NCBI GenBank assembly: GCA_030710605.1
Contig: CP092868.1
Location: 28,654,011-28,718,010, forward strand
Reading direction: 5' to 3'
Length of the DNA stretch: 64,000 nt
Origin: Cordylochernes scorpioides
Taxonomy: Eukaryota; Arthropoda; Arachnida; Pseudoscorpiones; Chernetidae
A program made the translations under genes and the position numbers. This document shows, piece after piece, positions 33,006-44,935 of the stretch (its first letter is position 1; every line of letters begins with the position of its first letter). Below the pieces are notes generated by a model. It was not told where the DNA came from. It saw only the letters and a program-made list of their open reading frames with translations, and did no database searches.

Positions 33006-33286
33006 TCTACTTATATATTTGCCTTATTCTGTCTGTTTGTCTGAAGCTCACGGATGGGATTTTTCATAACCATCGGTGGTTCAGTGGTAGAATGCTCGCC
33101 TGCCACGCGGGCGGCCCGCGTTCGATTCCCGGCCGATGCATTTTTTTTTTTTTTTACATTTTTTAAAACTCATTTATATATTATACAAGAATGACATCCA
33201 CGGCGCCAATTTATAATTGTAACGAATAGTATTTGAATAAAAACATTTAATCGGGTAAAACCCGGGCGTTGCCCGGGTCATTCGTA
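33006..33286 (+). mobile_element. Helitron-like element carrying a tRNA-Gly-like unit
   Basis: Paralogue of 10825-11106 in the second segmental copy; same ends and same loss of CTAG at the junction with the next element. Confidence 0.65.
33070..33140 (+). tRNA. tRNA-Gly(GCC)-like gene in a Helitron
   Basis: Identical in structure to 10889-10959: GCC anticodon, intact A and B boxes, T-run terminator, mismatched first base pair. Confidence 0.65.
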
Positions 33287-33354
33287 TCTACTTATATATT
33301 TGCCTTATTCTGTCTGTTTGTTTGTTTGAAGCTCACGGATGGGAATTTTCATAA

Positions 33355-33425
33355 CCATCGGTGGTTCAGTGGTAGAATTCTCGCCTGCCACGCGGGCGGC
33401 CCGGGTTCGATTCCCGGCCGATGCA
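33355..33425 (+). tRNA. tRNA-Gly(GCC)-like gene in a Helitron (best preserved)
   Basis: The best of the four Gly copies: D arm, CTCGC-CTGCCAC-GCGGG anticodon arm and T arm (CCGGGTTCGATTCCCGG) are fully paired. The only clear defect is C at position 1 facing C72. A T-run follows. It could be a working or nearly working pol III gene. Confidence 0.7.
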
Positions 33426-33460
33426 TTTTTTTTTTTTTTACAATTTTCAAAACTCATTTA

Positions 33461-34245
33461 TCTATATATATAAAAATGAATGTATGTGTGTCTGTTTGTT
33501 TGTTTGTTTGTCCTTTATGCCTGACCAAACCACTCATTGGATCGCCATGAAACTTTGGGAAGTTATTTAGTATAGTACGGGGAAGGTTTCTAGCAAATAA
33601 AATTTTTGAAATAACTTTTTGCCTAGAAATAATCAAGATAAATATTCTAATTTATCTGTTATAATTCAACAATCTGCTCTAAATTCAGGATGACACGGCA
33701 ATTTATTTGAGACAAGAATAATGATACAATTCAAAGGCAAGATACTATTCCTTTAACTTCCAATTACCGAGGGAACCAATTAATATTGATTTTGTAATGT
33801 AGAAAATTAGGAAAGACAAAATTCAGGATGACACGGCAATTTATTTGAGACAAGAATAATGATACAATTCAAAGGCAAGATACTATTCCTTTAACTTCCA
33901 ATTACCGAGGGAACCAATTAATATTGATTTTATTCAACTTATCGAGTATTTTTCAAGGGACCGGGAAAAAATGTTCACTTTATCGAGAGATTCGTTAAAC
34001 AAACCTTTACTCGGGTAAAACCCGGGCGAAGCCAGGTACATCCATACAAGAATAATGATACAATTCCAAGGCAAGATACTATTCCTTTAACTTCCAATTA
34101 CCGAGGGAACCAATTAATATTGATTTTATTCAACTTATCGAGTATTTTTCAAGGGACCGGGAAAAAAATGTTCACTTTATCGAGAGATTCGTTAGACAAA
34201 CTTTTACTCGGGTAAAACTAGGGCGAAGCCGGGTACGTCCGCTAG
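33461..34245 (+). mobile_element. Nested Helitron-like element
   Basis: Ends TCTATATATATAAAAATG and TACGTCCGCTAG as at 11281-11973, but with an extra internal duplication near 33686-33930. The 3' hairpins have mutated (AAGCCAGGT, ACTAGGGCGAAGCCGGG). Confidence 0.8.
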
Positions 34246-34627
34246 TATATTATACAAGAATGACATCCACGGCGCCAATTTATAATTGTAACGAATAGTA
34301 TTTGAATAAAAGCATTTAATCGGGTAAAACCCGGGCGTTGCCCGGGTCATTCGTATATAATAATTGTATAAACGAATGCAAGACAAAATCACCGCGAATG
34401 TTTCTTTTTTTTAAGGCAATTTCTTTTTAAGGCAATTATCGTTATTTATCATAAATTTTTTTTTCGATTTTATTGAAAAAAAACGATATGGTGCCTTTAA
34501 AAAATGATCTTTATTACTATGCAGTTTTCTATTTAGTCAATATACCTAAGTTCATGTTGCAAATGTAATTATCTCTATCGATTTAGTAGGTGAAATGCAA
34601 AAAAAAAAATCGACATGATGAAATCTT

Positions 34628-34906
34628 TATGAAAATTCACATTTTTATTTTTATATTTTCAAGACACACACAGTTTGGGGCGGGACGTTTCACAAGAGAG
34701 ACATCCAAGGCGCCAATTTATAATTGTAACGAATAGTATTTTAATTAAAACATTTTAAAAACACACAGTTTGGAACGGGACGTTTCACAAGAGTGACATC
34801 CATGGCGCCAATTTATAATTGTAACGAATAGTATTTGAATTAAAACGTTTTTAAAATATATACGCACTCGGGTAAAACCCGGGCGTTGCCCGGGCCATTC
34901 GTCTAG
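34628..34906 (+). mobile_element. Helitron-like 3' part, internally duplicated
   Basis: Paralogue of 12361-12634 ending in the CCCGGGCGTTGCCCGGG hairpin and CCATTCGTCTAG. Confidence 0.65.
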
Positions 34907-34994
34907 TTATGTATATTTACAAAAAGTCAATTCGCTCGCGCCTCTAGCAGTGAAAATGAGGGGTAATACCAGCTAACCTAATGTACATGTAAAG

Positions 34995-35117
34995 TTTGGA
35001 GCGGGACGTTTCACAAGAGTGACATCCACGGCTCCAATTTATAATTGTAACAAATAGTATTGGAATAAAAACATTCAATCGGGTAAAACACGGGCGTTGC
35101 CCGGGTCATTCGTCTAG
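34995..35117 (+). mobile_element. Short Helitron-like 3' end
   Basis: Paralogue of 12722-12845 ending TCATTCGTCTAG|TAT. From here to 35860 is the AT-rich spacer found downstream of the other cullin-like genes, with no gene seen. Confidence 0.6.
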
Positions 35118-35860
35118 TATTATATAATCTAAAATGCAATTTTTTTTAAAAACATATATTTTATTTCCATTTATTGAATTTTCTACATTTTTTTATTGTT
35201 GTAAATATGTATAGGCAACCTACCTATTTTTATTCACTGGTATAGGATTCACTTTTATAAATTCTATATAATTGTGATAAATATTTAATGTATAATTTGC
35301 TTCAAGAAATTGAAAATAAAACTACTTGATAAGTAAATAATTATCTTTCCTATTTTCACAACTGCATCCCCAATTTCTCAACATTATATTTATAACATAT
35401 AACAAAAAAGAGCATTCAATGACTGCTCATGTAGGCATTTTAAATGAGGAAAGGCCATCTTTCTATATTTTTCACATATATCACTTATCTTATTTTTACC
35501 TCTTTTTATTTACAGTTGTCTAATTATGATAAGAGGCACAAGTTGGATTATAAACACAAGGTAATAAGACCAAATCTATATTATTAAATAGTGTATGACA
35601 GAAATATTTGAACCGACCAATGGGAAACAGGTTTTTATAGTGAGAGCTGCTATAAATGGCGGTCGACTTTACAGAGAAATTTTTTCTAAAAGTCATAATT
35701 TTTAAATAAAATAATTTTTATATAATATATATTTACATATATACAGTTTATTATATATTTTTTAAATAATTTGAAAATTCGTATTTAGTTTCATAAAACA
35801 TGGGAAACTCTACTTCCAAAAAAGTAAATATATTTGAATAACTAGATTATATAGAGGTTT

Positions 35861-37891
35861 CTATAGGACATAGCGGTAAAGTCCCTCGCTTCCTTTCTCT
35901 ACAAAAATCAAGTCCTCCAACTTATCTACAGCCGCCAGAAAGTCGCCACGTTCCAAGACGGAATACCGTTCCACTTGGGGCTGGACTTTCGCGAAGATGT
36001 CCTCAAGGCTGGAAAACTGCGGAGAGCTGGACTTGAGAGTCCAGACTACGGCAGCCTGAATGACTTGGTGCTTACAGCCATCGAACTGAGTGGGGACTTC
36101 CACCACATGTGGGTAGTCCACTTCAATCCTTCCAGGATGTCTCAAGTCCATATTGATGTTGTAAATATCGCCGGATTTGTTGAGGATTTCCGCATCTTCA
36201 AGTCCCTTGAGCGACTTGAGTAGGAACGGCGGGGACAGCTGAGTAGTCCTTTCTAGATCCTTCAGAGTCCTGCTGCCAACTTCAAATTGCAAGAGCACGA
36301 CCGCCTGTACCGGCTTCATGACGGCCACTATGGACTCGAGCTGGATCTCCATTGAGCCGCTGAGCAGAAGACACTGGAGTTTCTTCTGACCCTGAAGGTA
36401 GAGTCTCTGGAGATGGTCTACTGTTCTCTGGATGGACTCGGGCAAGATGCAGTGGAAAGGCTCGGGGTCTCTCTCTGTGAGAAGAGCAGAGGCTGCAATC
36501 CTGACATCGACCATCTGGTCTCGGTTTTGTTCATTGAAACGTTCAGAGATAGACTTTCCAACTTGGAGGTCTTCAAGGATCCTTCTTAAATTATGTGTTG
36601 GTGCATCTGGAAAATTGTTATTTATGGCATCAATCAATTTGAATTCGACATCTAGGGATAGGGGGTCTTTTTCTAGAATTCTTTTTGCTAGCAAATTTCC
36701 ATAGGTATCGACGAAATCATTTACAGAGTCATGGCTTTTCAATATTCGAGAAACACGGTTATATTCATAAATGATCCTCGAAATATCAGATTGCAGATTT
36801 CCAGGCAGAGACAGGCGTCGTGCCAATGAGCTCAGATATTGAGCAATGGCGGTGCTAGGTAAGCAATCTTGCCTTTTCAGCCATTCATCAAGAAGATGGT
36901 CTATCATATAGTCTTGGATATCGCAGAAGAAATTGAAGTCGTATTTGTTCATATCTACGTTTCAACAGTAATGATTGACCCGAGTAACTGCCTTAATATA
37001 ATCATCTGCATCTTGGAATGATGCCATTCCCAAATGGTCTAATGCTAATTGACTTGTAGTTTTAAAAATTATATCCTTGAAATTATTTTTACATTTTGGA
37101 TTCAGCTTATCACTAAATATCTTAAAAGCTTCATGTAAGTGATGAATAAATTTTGAATCACAAAGTGTGTTAAAATCCGAAATGTATAGATCCAACTTGT
37201 TAGAAAGGAATACCTCAGTTAATTTATCTATTAAGTAAGTATCAAAATGAAGTTTAAAAAAGATTTGAGTTTCCTTTTTGAAATATGGATATGCCTCATT
37301 TACATACTGTAAAAGTGAATTCCCAGGTATAGGTAGCTCTCTTTCTAGGATATTTATGTAGTGTTTCACAAAGTACAATAAAAAACTGCGGGGGAAATAG
37401 GAACATGTTGGATAATGAGTATTTACAAGATGTTGAAGGTAAAAATTTGCATCAGAAATATCTCGTTCTGCCGGTTCTCCATGCATCGTCCTATATATCT
37501 GGACTGTCAACTTTGATGCATGTTTTTCCTGAACGTTCTTTTGCCATTCCACCTTCATAATCATATATATAAGCATCATTTCTTCCTCAAATGAGTTATT
37601 TGTTTTGTTGTTCTCACTTATTCTATGAATATACTGGAGCGCCTCAGCAAATCTGGCTACTTTTTCGATATATAACGACAAGGGTTGGTCACATTGTGTC
37701 AGTTCATTGTCAACATAGGTCACATAGTTTTCAAGTATATCCAAGGAATTTTCATAAAGATCTGTATAGCTAACACCTTCCGGAAAGATAAGAGCATCAA
37801 AATCCGATAATGTAACTTCTTTAGAACCTGATAAAACTTTTTTAAATAAATGAATTGCATCTTTGACAGTCGGATTTATACTAGTTTCCAT
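35861..37891 (-). pseudogene. Cullin-like gene E (single nonsense codon)
   Basis: Intronless 'INPT' copy. It is in one frame over its whole length from the ATG at 37889-37891 to the stop at 35861, except for a TGA at 36962-36964 (codon 310). Gene B has CGA (Arg) there, so this is a single CpG-type C-to-T change. The two open parts are 309 and 363 codons; the second would start at an internal Met and contain the cullin homology and winged-helix domains with the neddylation-type lysine. It may be a very young pseudogene, a segregating null allele or a sequencing error. Closest to gene B throughout, as expected from the segmental duplication. Confidence 0.85.
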
Positions 37892-38115
37892 TTTCTCTAA
37901 CTTTATGTTTTTTAACGTTGGTGGAATGATAAATTTCTGATTTATGCATAACTAAGGATCCTAGAACGGATGAAGCATGAAAGTGGAAAAATAGCATTGT
38001 ACAATATTAATTAATAAACATTTATATTTATGTGAATCTGTTTTTTTTTTTTTTATTTTCATATATATAATTTAACACACATTTATTATTTTAATGTTTA
38101 TTTATATAATTTTTT

Positions 38116-38209
38116 TCATTGCAGGAAGGACAGTAGATATTGTATTATTTTTAAAATAATTATACACGCCTATAATAGTTTCGAATTTTCTTAACAGATG
38201 GCGCTAATG
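38116..38209 (-). promoter_or_regulatory. Conserved block upstream of cullin-like gene E
   Basis: Same block as at 15841, 225-318 bp upstream of the start codon. Confidence 0.3.
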
Positions 38210-38335
38210 TAACATAATATTTATTTATCAACCACAGGCGCGTTATATTGAAGTATTTGCGCCTATTTATTTTAAAATATGTTTACCAAATTAAAAATAT
38301 TAATAGGCAATGTCTGTGTTATGTTTGAGTGTATA

Positions 38336-38987
38336 CAAGGTATGTTCCATAGGTTCCCGGACTGGGTCAATAAAAAAAATGAAAAATGTAAAAATATTTG
38401 ACTATTTATTATAGAATACATATCTGGCGACACGGTGGTACCAATATCGAGGCGGTACGTGCGCGCGCGCCAAGGTCATTCTAATTTATTTAAAGGTTAC
38501 ACCTGGCACTGCGGCGATTTTACGATGTATCAAAATTGAAGCAGAGGATTTGCATAGATTTTTGTGTGAAACTTCAAATGTCAGCAACCAAAGCTTTTGA
38601 TATGCTTAATAAGGCATTCCCCAATGACGCCTCAAAGAGAACAACTGTTTTTGAATGGTATTCTAGATTTAAAGCTGGCAGAATTTCCATTGAAGTTGAT
38701 CCTCGTCAAGGACTCCCAAAATTTCAAAGGACTGATGAAAATGTGCAAAAAATCACCGATTTGATAAAGAAATATCCTCGAACCACTTTGCAGGAGCAAG
38801 ATCAAGAAACAGGCATCTCTAAAACAACGTAACCGATGATTTGAAGATTAAAAAAACTCATGCAAACTTCATCCCAAGATTCCTCACAAATGAGCATAAC
38901 CTGTGTCGGCTTGCAACCTGTGAGGACATGTTGGAATGACAAGAACGAATACGCAATGGAAAGACAAGATATTCACAGGCGATAATG
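38336..38987 (+). mobile_element. Mariner remnant upstream of gene E
   Basis: Same truncated insertion as at 16061; N-terminal transposase fragment open at 38536-38832, here with a one-base loss in CAAAATTGAAGC that removes the original start. Confidence 0.8.
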
Positions 38988-39279
38988 CAGCCGTGGTTAA
39001 ACCTTGAAACTATAAAAATAAAATTAAGGAAGATTGAAATAGCTTTAATTGAGCTTATGGGATATATAAAAATCATAATTTGATAAAAGGCTTAAGGCGA
39101 GTAGAACAAGGAAAACAAAAGATTATTTACATAATGTGCAAAGATTTGAGCCGGCCATTGGGAAAAAACAACAACTTGTTTTTATATGCAAAGCGTGACC
39201 TCTGGCGATCGATTTAGCAGAGTATTTGAATCTATTATATAAAATTTTAAATAAAATGATATTTTTATATAACATATAC

Positions 39280-39454
39280 ACAGTTAAATCTCTGTATCGC
39301 TCCCTCTTGGGACTCACCGAAATAGAGTGCTATAGAGAGGGGGTGCTACAGACAGGTTACTTTTAATGTAAATCGCATCGTAGTATGTATTTAAAATCGG
39401 GAGCTATAGAGAGGGAGGCGCTATTTAGAGGGCACTATAGACTGGTTTAACAGT
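39280..39454. repeat. CTATAG MITE copy
   Basis: Counterpart of 17006-17180 in the E-F spacer. Confidence 0.7.
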
Positions 39455-39680
39455 ATCAATATACTTAATGTCAAAATCATAAAGTTCTATATATATATTT
39501 GAACTATTCCTAATATATAAAGGTGTTTGAATTGTAAATTGTGTGTAAATATTGTTTTTTAACATAAAATAAATATGTTATTATTCCTTGAAATAGATTG
39601 GCCTTTATCCAACCGGAATATTGGCAAATAAACATTTTTATTCAATTCAATTTATGCCATTTTATTTTCGAAATATATAT

Positions 39681-39843
39681 ACAGTTAAACCTGTCTATAG
39701 CGCCCCCTCATGGATCTCACCAAAATAGGGTGCTATAAACAGGTCACTTTTAATGTAAAATGTTTACTTTTTAATGTTTAAAATCGGGCGCTATAGAGAG
39801 GAAGGCGCTATTTAGAGGGGGCGCTATAAACAGGTTTAACTGT
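39681..39843. repeat. CTATAG MITE copy
   Basis: Counterpart of 17404-17566; ends are better kept here (CAGTTAAACCTGTCTATAGC ... CAGGTTTAACTG). Confidence 0.75.
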
Positions 39844-40290
39844 ATTTATATAAAAAGAAGCATGTCCTGACTGCTTACATCGGCATTTTAAATGGCAAAA
39901 GGCCATCTTTCTATATTTTTCACATATATCACTTACCTCTTTTTATATACAGTTGTCTAATTATTATAAGAGGCAAAATTTGATTGTAAAAACAAGGTAA
40001 TAAGACCAAATCGATATAGACACATGAAAGAAAGATTTGAACCCACCATTGGGAAACAATAGGTTTTTATAGAGAAAGCTGCGATATATGGCGGTCGAAT
40101 TTCAGAATAATTTTTTCTCAAAGTCTTAATTTTTAAATAAAATAATTTTTATATAATATATATTTACATATATACAGTTCAATATTTAAATTTTTATCTA
40201 ATTCAAAAATTCGTATTTAGTTTCTTAAAGAATAGGAAACTACTTCCAAAAAAGTAAATATATTTGAATAACTAGATTATATAGAGGTTT

Positions 40291-42321
40291 CTATAGGACA
40301 TAGCGGTAGAGTCCCTCGCTTCCCTTCTCTACAAAAATCAAGTCCTCCAACTTATCTACAGCCGCCAGAAAGTCGCCACGTTCCAAGACGAAATACCGTT
40401 CCACTTGGAGATGGACCTTAGCGAATATGTCATCAAGACTGGAAAACTGCGGAGAGCTGGACTTGAGAGTCCGGACAACGGCAGCCTGAATGACATGTTG
40501 CTTACAGCCGTCGAACTGAGTGGGAACTTCCATCACCTGTGGGTAGTCCACTTCGATCCGTCCAGGATGTCTCAAATCCATATTGACGTTGTAAGTATCG
40601 CCGGACTTGTTGAGGATTCTCGCATCTTCTAGTCCCTTGAGCGACTTGAGTAGGAAGGGCAGGGACAGCTGAGTAGTCCTTTCTAGATCCTTAAGAGTCC
40701 TGCTGCCAACTTCAAATTGCAAGAGCACGACCGCCTGTACCGGCTTCATGACGGCCACTACGGACTCGAGCTGGATCTCCATTGAGCCGCAGAGCAGAAG
40801 GCACTGGAGTTTCTTCTGACCCTGAGGGTAGAGTCCCTGGAGATGGTCTACTGTTCTCTGGATGGACTCTGGCAGGATGCAGTGGAACGGCTCGGGATCT
40901 CTCTCTGTGAGAAGAGCAGAGGCTGCAATCCTGACATCGACCGTCTGGTCTCGGTGTTGTTCATTGAAACGTTCAGAGATAGACTTTCCAACTTGGAGGT
41001 CTTCAAGGATCCTTCTTAAATTATGTGTTGGTGCATCTGGAAAATTGTTATTTATGGCATCAATCACTTTGTATTCGACATCTAGGGATAGGGGGTCTTT
41101 TTCTAGTATTCTGTTTGCTAGGAAATTTCCATAGGTTTTAACGAAATCATTTACAGCGTCATGGCTTTTCAATATTCGAGAAAGACGGTTATATTCATAA
41201 ATGATCCTCGAAATACCAGATAGCAGAGTTCCTGGCAGAGACAGGCGTCGTGCCAATGAGCTCAGATATTGAGCAATGGCGGTGCTAGGTAAGCAATCTT
41301 GCCTTTTCAACCATTCATCAAGAAGATGGTCTATAATATAGTCTTGGATGGTAAAGAAGAAATGGAAGTCGTTATTGTTCATATCTACGTTTTTACAGTA
41401 TTGCTTGACCCGAGTAACTGCCTTAATATAATCATCTGCATCTTGGAATGATGCCATTCCCAAATGCTCTAATGCTAATTGACTTGTAGTTTTAAAAATT
41501 ATATTCTTGAAATTATTTTTACATTTTGGATTCAGCTTATCACTAAATATCTTAAAAGCTTCATGTAAGTGATGAATAAATTTTGAATCACAAAGTGTGT
41601 TAAAATCCGATATGTATAGATCCAACTTGCTAGAAAGGAATACCTCAGTTAATTTATCTATGAAGAAAATATTAGAATGAAGTTTAGATATTATTTGAGT
41701 TTCCTTTTCAAAATACGGATATACCTCATTTACATACTGTAAAAGTGAATTCCCAGGAATAGGTAGCTCTGTTTCTAGGATATTTATGTAGTGTTTCACA
41801 AAGTACGATATAGAACTACCTGGGAAATAGGAATATGTTGATAATCAGCATTTACAAGATGCCGAAGGTAAAATTTTGCATCAGAAATATCTCGTTCTGC
41901 CGGTTCTCCATGCATCGTCCTATAAATCTGGGCTGTCAACTTTGATGCATGTTTTTGCTGAACGTTCATTTCCCATTCCTCCTTCATAAACATATTTATA
42001 AGCATCATTTCTTGCTTAAATGAGTTATTTGTTTCGTTGTTATCACTTATTGTATGGATATACTGGAGCGCCTTAGAAAATCTGAGTAATTTTTCGATAT
42101 AAAACGATAGGGGTTGGTCACATTGTGTCATTTCAATGTCAACATAGGTCACATAGTCTTCAAGTACATCCTGGTAATTTAGATAAAGATCCATATAGTT
42201 AACACCTTCCGGAAAGATAAGAGAATCAAATTCCGATAATTTAACTTTTTTAGAACCTGATAAAACCCTTTTTTAATAATTGGATTGCATCTTTGACATT
42301 CTGATTTATACTAGTTTCCAT
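40291..42321 (-). pseudogene. Cullin-like gene F (two frameshifts)
   Basis: 'INQT'-type intronless copy. The original ATG at 42319-42321 is followed after about 17 codons by a one-base net insertion (AAAACCCTTTTTTAA near 42266). A second shift, loss of one G near 41840 (ATGTTGATAA against ATGTTGGATAA), separates the 42194-41796 frame from the 41799-40291 frame. The last 502 codons are open and include the whole cullin homology domain and winged helix with the neddylation-type lysine. It is the most damaged of the six, and the oldest-looking by divergence. Confidence 0.85.
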
Positions 42322-42532
42322 TTTCTCTACCTTTATGTTTTTTTAATGTTGGCGGAATGATAAATTTCTTATTTAGTTATAACTAAGGATTCTAGAACGG
42401 TTGAAGCATGAAAGTAAAAAAGAGTATTGCACAATATTAATTAATGAATATTTATATTTTTGTGAATCTGTTTTTGAAAAAAGTTTCTTTTATATAATTT
42501 ATTTTTTTTTATGTTTATTTATTTAATTTTTT

Positions 42533-42626
42533 TCATTGCAGTATTGGCAGTAGATATTGTATTATTTTTAAAATAAATATACGCGCCTATAATAGTTTCG
42601 AATTTTCGTAACAGATGGCGCTAATG
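42533..42626 (-). promoter_or_regulatory. Conserved block upstream of cullin-like gene F
   Basis: Counterpart of the other five blocks, 212-305 bp upstream of the original start codon; slightly diverged (GTATTGGCAGTAG). Confidence 0.3.
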
Positions 42627-42750
42627 TATTATAATATTTATTTATTAACCATAGGCGCATTATATTGAAGTATTTGCGCCTATTTATTTTAAAATATGTT
42701 TACCGAATTAAATATATTAATAGGCAGCGTCTGTGTTGTTTGAGTGTATA

Positions 42751-43971
42751 CAAGGTATGTTCCATAAGTTCACGGACTGGGTCCATAAAAAAATAAATAA
42801 ATGAAAAATGTAAATAAATTTTACTGTTTATTATAGAAAAATATCTGGCGACACGGTGGTACCAATATCGCGCGCCAAGGACATTCTAATTTAACACCTA
42901 GCACTGCGGCGATATTACGATGAAACAAAAATTGAAGCAGAGGATTTGCATAGATTTTTGTGTTAAACTTCAAATATCAGCAACCGAAGCTTTTGAAATG
43001 CTTAATAAAGCATTACAATGACACCCCAAAGAGAACAACTGTTTTTAAATTGCATTCTAGATTTAAAGCTGGCAGAATTTCCATTGAAGAGGATCCTTGT
43101 CAAGGACGCCCACAATTTCAAATGACTGATGAAAATGTGCAAAAAATCACCAAATTGATAAAAGAAAAACCTCGGATCACTCTGATGGAGCTAGAGCAAG
43201 ACACAGGCATCTCTAAAACAACGTAACCGAAGATTTGTAGCTCAAAAAGACTCTTGCAAAATTCATCCCAAGATTCCTCACTAATGAGCAAAACCTGCGT
43301 CGGCTTGCAACCTGTGAGGACATGTTGGAAATGACAAGAATGAATCAGGAATGGAAAGACAAGATAATCACAGGCGACGAGACATGGGTCTATGGCTATG
43401 ACCCTAAAACCAAGAGTCAATCTGCCGAGTGGAGAGGTCAGGGTGAGCCTAGACCCAAAAAATCCAGGATATCGAAATCCAGAAACAAGGTGTTGCTGGT
43501 CGCTATATTTTTGGATAACAAGAGCGTTGTTCATCACGAGTATCTTCCTGCAGGCCAAACAGTTATTAAGGAAATGTATTTGGGCATTCTTCGCCGTCAA
43601 GGGAAACGATTCGAAAAAAAAAAGGCCAGAAAAATGGACTAATGGTGACTGGATCCTACACCATGACAATGCCGCCCTCACACAGGGCACTTGGTAACGA
43701 GTTTTTTAGCGAAAAACGGGACACAAATCCTACCTCAACCACCCTATACCCCTGACATGGCACCAAATGACATTTTCCTGTTTCCCAAACTGTTGGTATT
43801 GAAGAACATTCCAAAAGAAGCCTATAAAAACTGTTTCGACAATTGGGAGAAACGATGGCGCTGGTGCGTTGAAGCAAGGGGGGATTACTTTGAAAAGTTT
43901 TAATGATTTTTTTTTAAAATATCTTACCCTTTTTTTTGGACCCAATCCGGGAACTTATGGAACATACCTTG
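42751..43971 (+). mobile_element. Mariner transposon, full length but inactive
   Basis: Terminal inverted repeats CAAGGTATGTTCCATAAGTT at 42751 and its complement ending 43971, each flanked by TA, give 1221 bp, normal for mariner. The transposase is broken into several frames: N-terminal HTH (42920-43226), first catalytic Asp in TGDETWVYGYDP (about 43374), second in HHDNA (about 43662) and third in PYTPDMAPND (about 43760), consistent with a DD34D mariner. At least three frameshifts (for example near 43015, 43620 and 43690) make it inactive. It is in the same place relative to gene F as the shorter remnants at the other five genes. Confidence 0.9.
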
Positions 43972-44654
43972 TATTTTTTTAATGAATTTATTTTGAAATG
44001 AAATTATTTTAAATAGTATTTTTTTTTATATTCTGTGATAAACTCTCATTTTTAAATATAAAGAGATATATATAACCCAGGTCCCTAAATCTCAGAATGC
44101 CTACTACCTGGGAAGTTCAGCTCAGTCCAGCAATCTCTATAGAAATACAGGAAATACACAAATACTAGAATATACATGAAATACAACTTTCTATATTTTG
44201 AAACAAAGATGTATTTCTTTCCTAAATCCAGGTAAGCATTTTTATAGAATAAAATATATTTGTTTACATTTATATTACGATGCACTAGCGCGCCATCTGT
44301 TATCAAAATACAAAACTATTTTAGGCGCGTATGATTATTTTAAAAATGAAATAAAAGCTTATGTCCATAGTTCATCTAAAATACCCATTCGAAGAGTCTA
44401 GCATCAGTATCACTATAAAAGAAAGTTCCAAAAATGCAAAATAAAAGCGGTATGGTAGATTAAACTGGCGAAACCGCTGGGAGGGTTCACCACTGATGAG
44501 CCAGGCCCTCCCATTAATTTTTCCATTGCAGTAGGGACGGTAGAAATTGTTTAATTTTAAAAAGAATCATACGCGTCTATAATAGTTTCGTAAAATTCAC
44601 GTAGAAAATTAGGAAAGTCAAACTTCAGGATAAAACAGCAATTTATTTAAGACA

Positions 44655-44800
44655 AGCACATTTTTATTTATTTATTCAGATAACCCAGGTTTCTGGAGCG
44701 TTACAGCAGTCGCCAACTACCCGTACAAAATTAATAGTGATACATTACAAGAGAAGCAATGTGAGGGGAGTTTACGCGGAATAATAAAATATATATAAAA
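44655..44800 (-). mobile_element. Possible LINE 3' end
   Basis: On the minus strand the sequence CTGCTGTAACGCTCCAGAAACC runs into GGGTTATCTGAATAAATAAA, a typical polyadenylated tail of a non-LTR element in arthropods (recognised by style, not by alignment). The flanking 43974-44650 is AT-rich and includes pieces of the cullin upstream block (44285-44345, 44523-44600). Confidence 0.3.
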
Positions 44801-44935
44801 CCAAAATTAATAATCTGTTATAATAAAATAATAAATACTCTACGCTACAATATCTAGAAAAAGATAGAACCTACCTCATTACAATGTACATATAAGATTA
44901 TATAAGGTTAAATACAGAATAAATTAGCAAAGGAA

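Larger units (their letters stand above)
33287..34354 (+). mobile_element. Helitron-like element with tRNA-Gly and nested Helitron
   Basis: Paralogue of 11107-12082; the nested element (33461-34245) occupies the same A^T position, so nesting predates the segmental duplication. Confidence 0.7.
23320..39020. repeat. Segmental duplication, copy 2 (approximate borders)
   Basis: Counterpart of 2640-16740, with the gypsy-like element 26543-32864 as its private insertion and intact empty sites for the copy-1 insertions. Confidence 0.8.

Noticed and set aside
36952..36964. The TGA in cullin-like gene E as a selenocysteine codon
   Set aside because: Gene B has CGA at the same place; a C-to-T change at a CpG is the simpler explanation and no SECIS-like structure was sought or expected.
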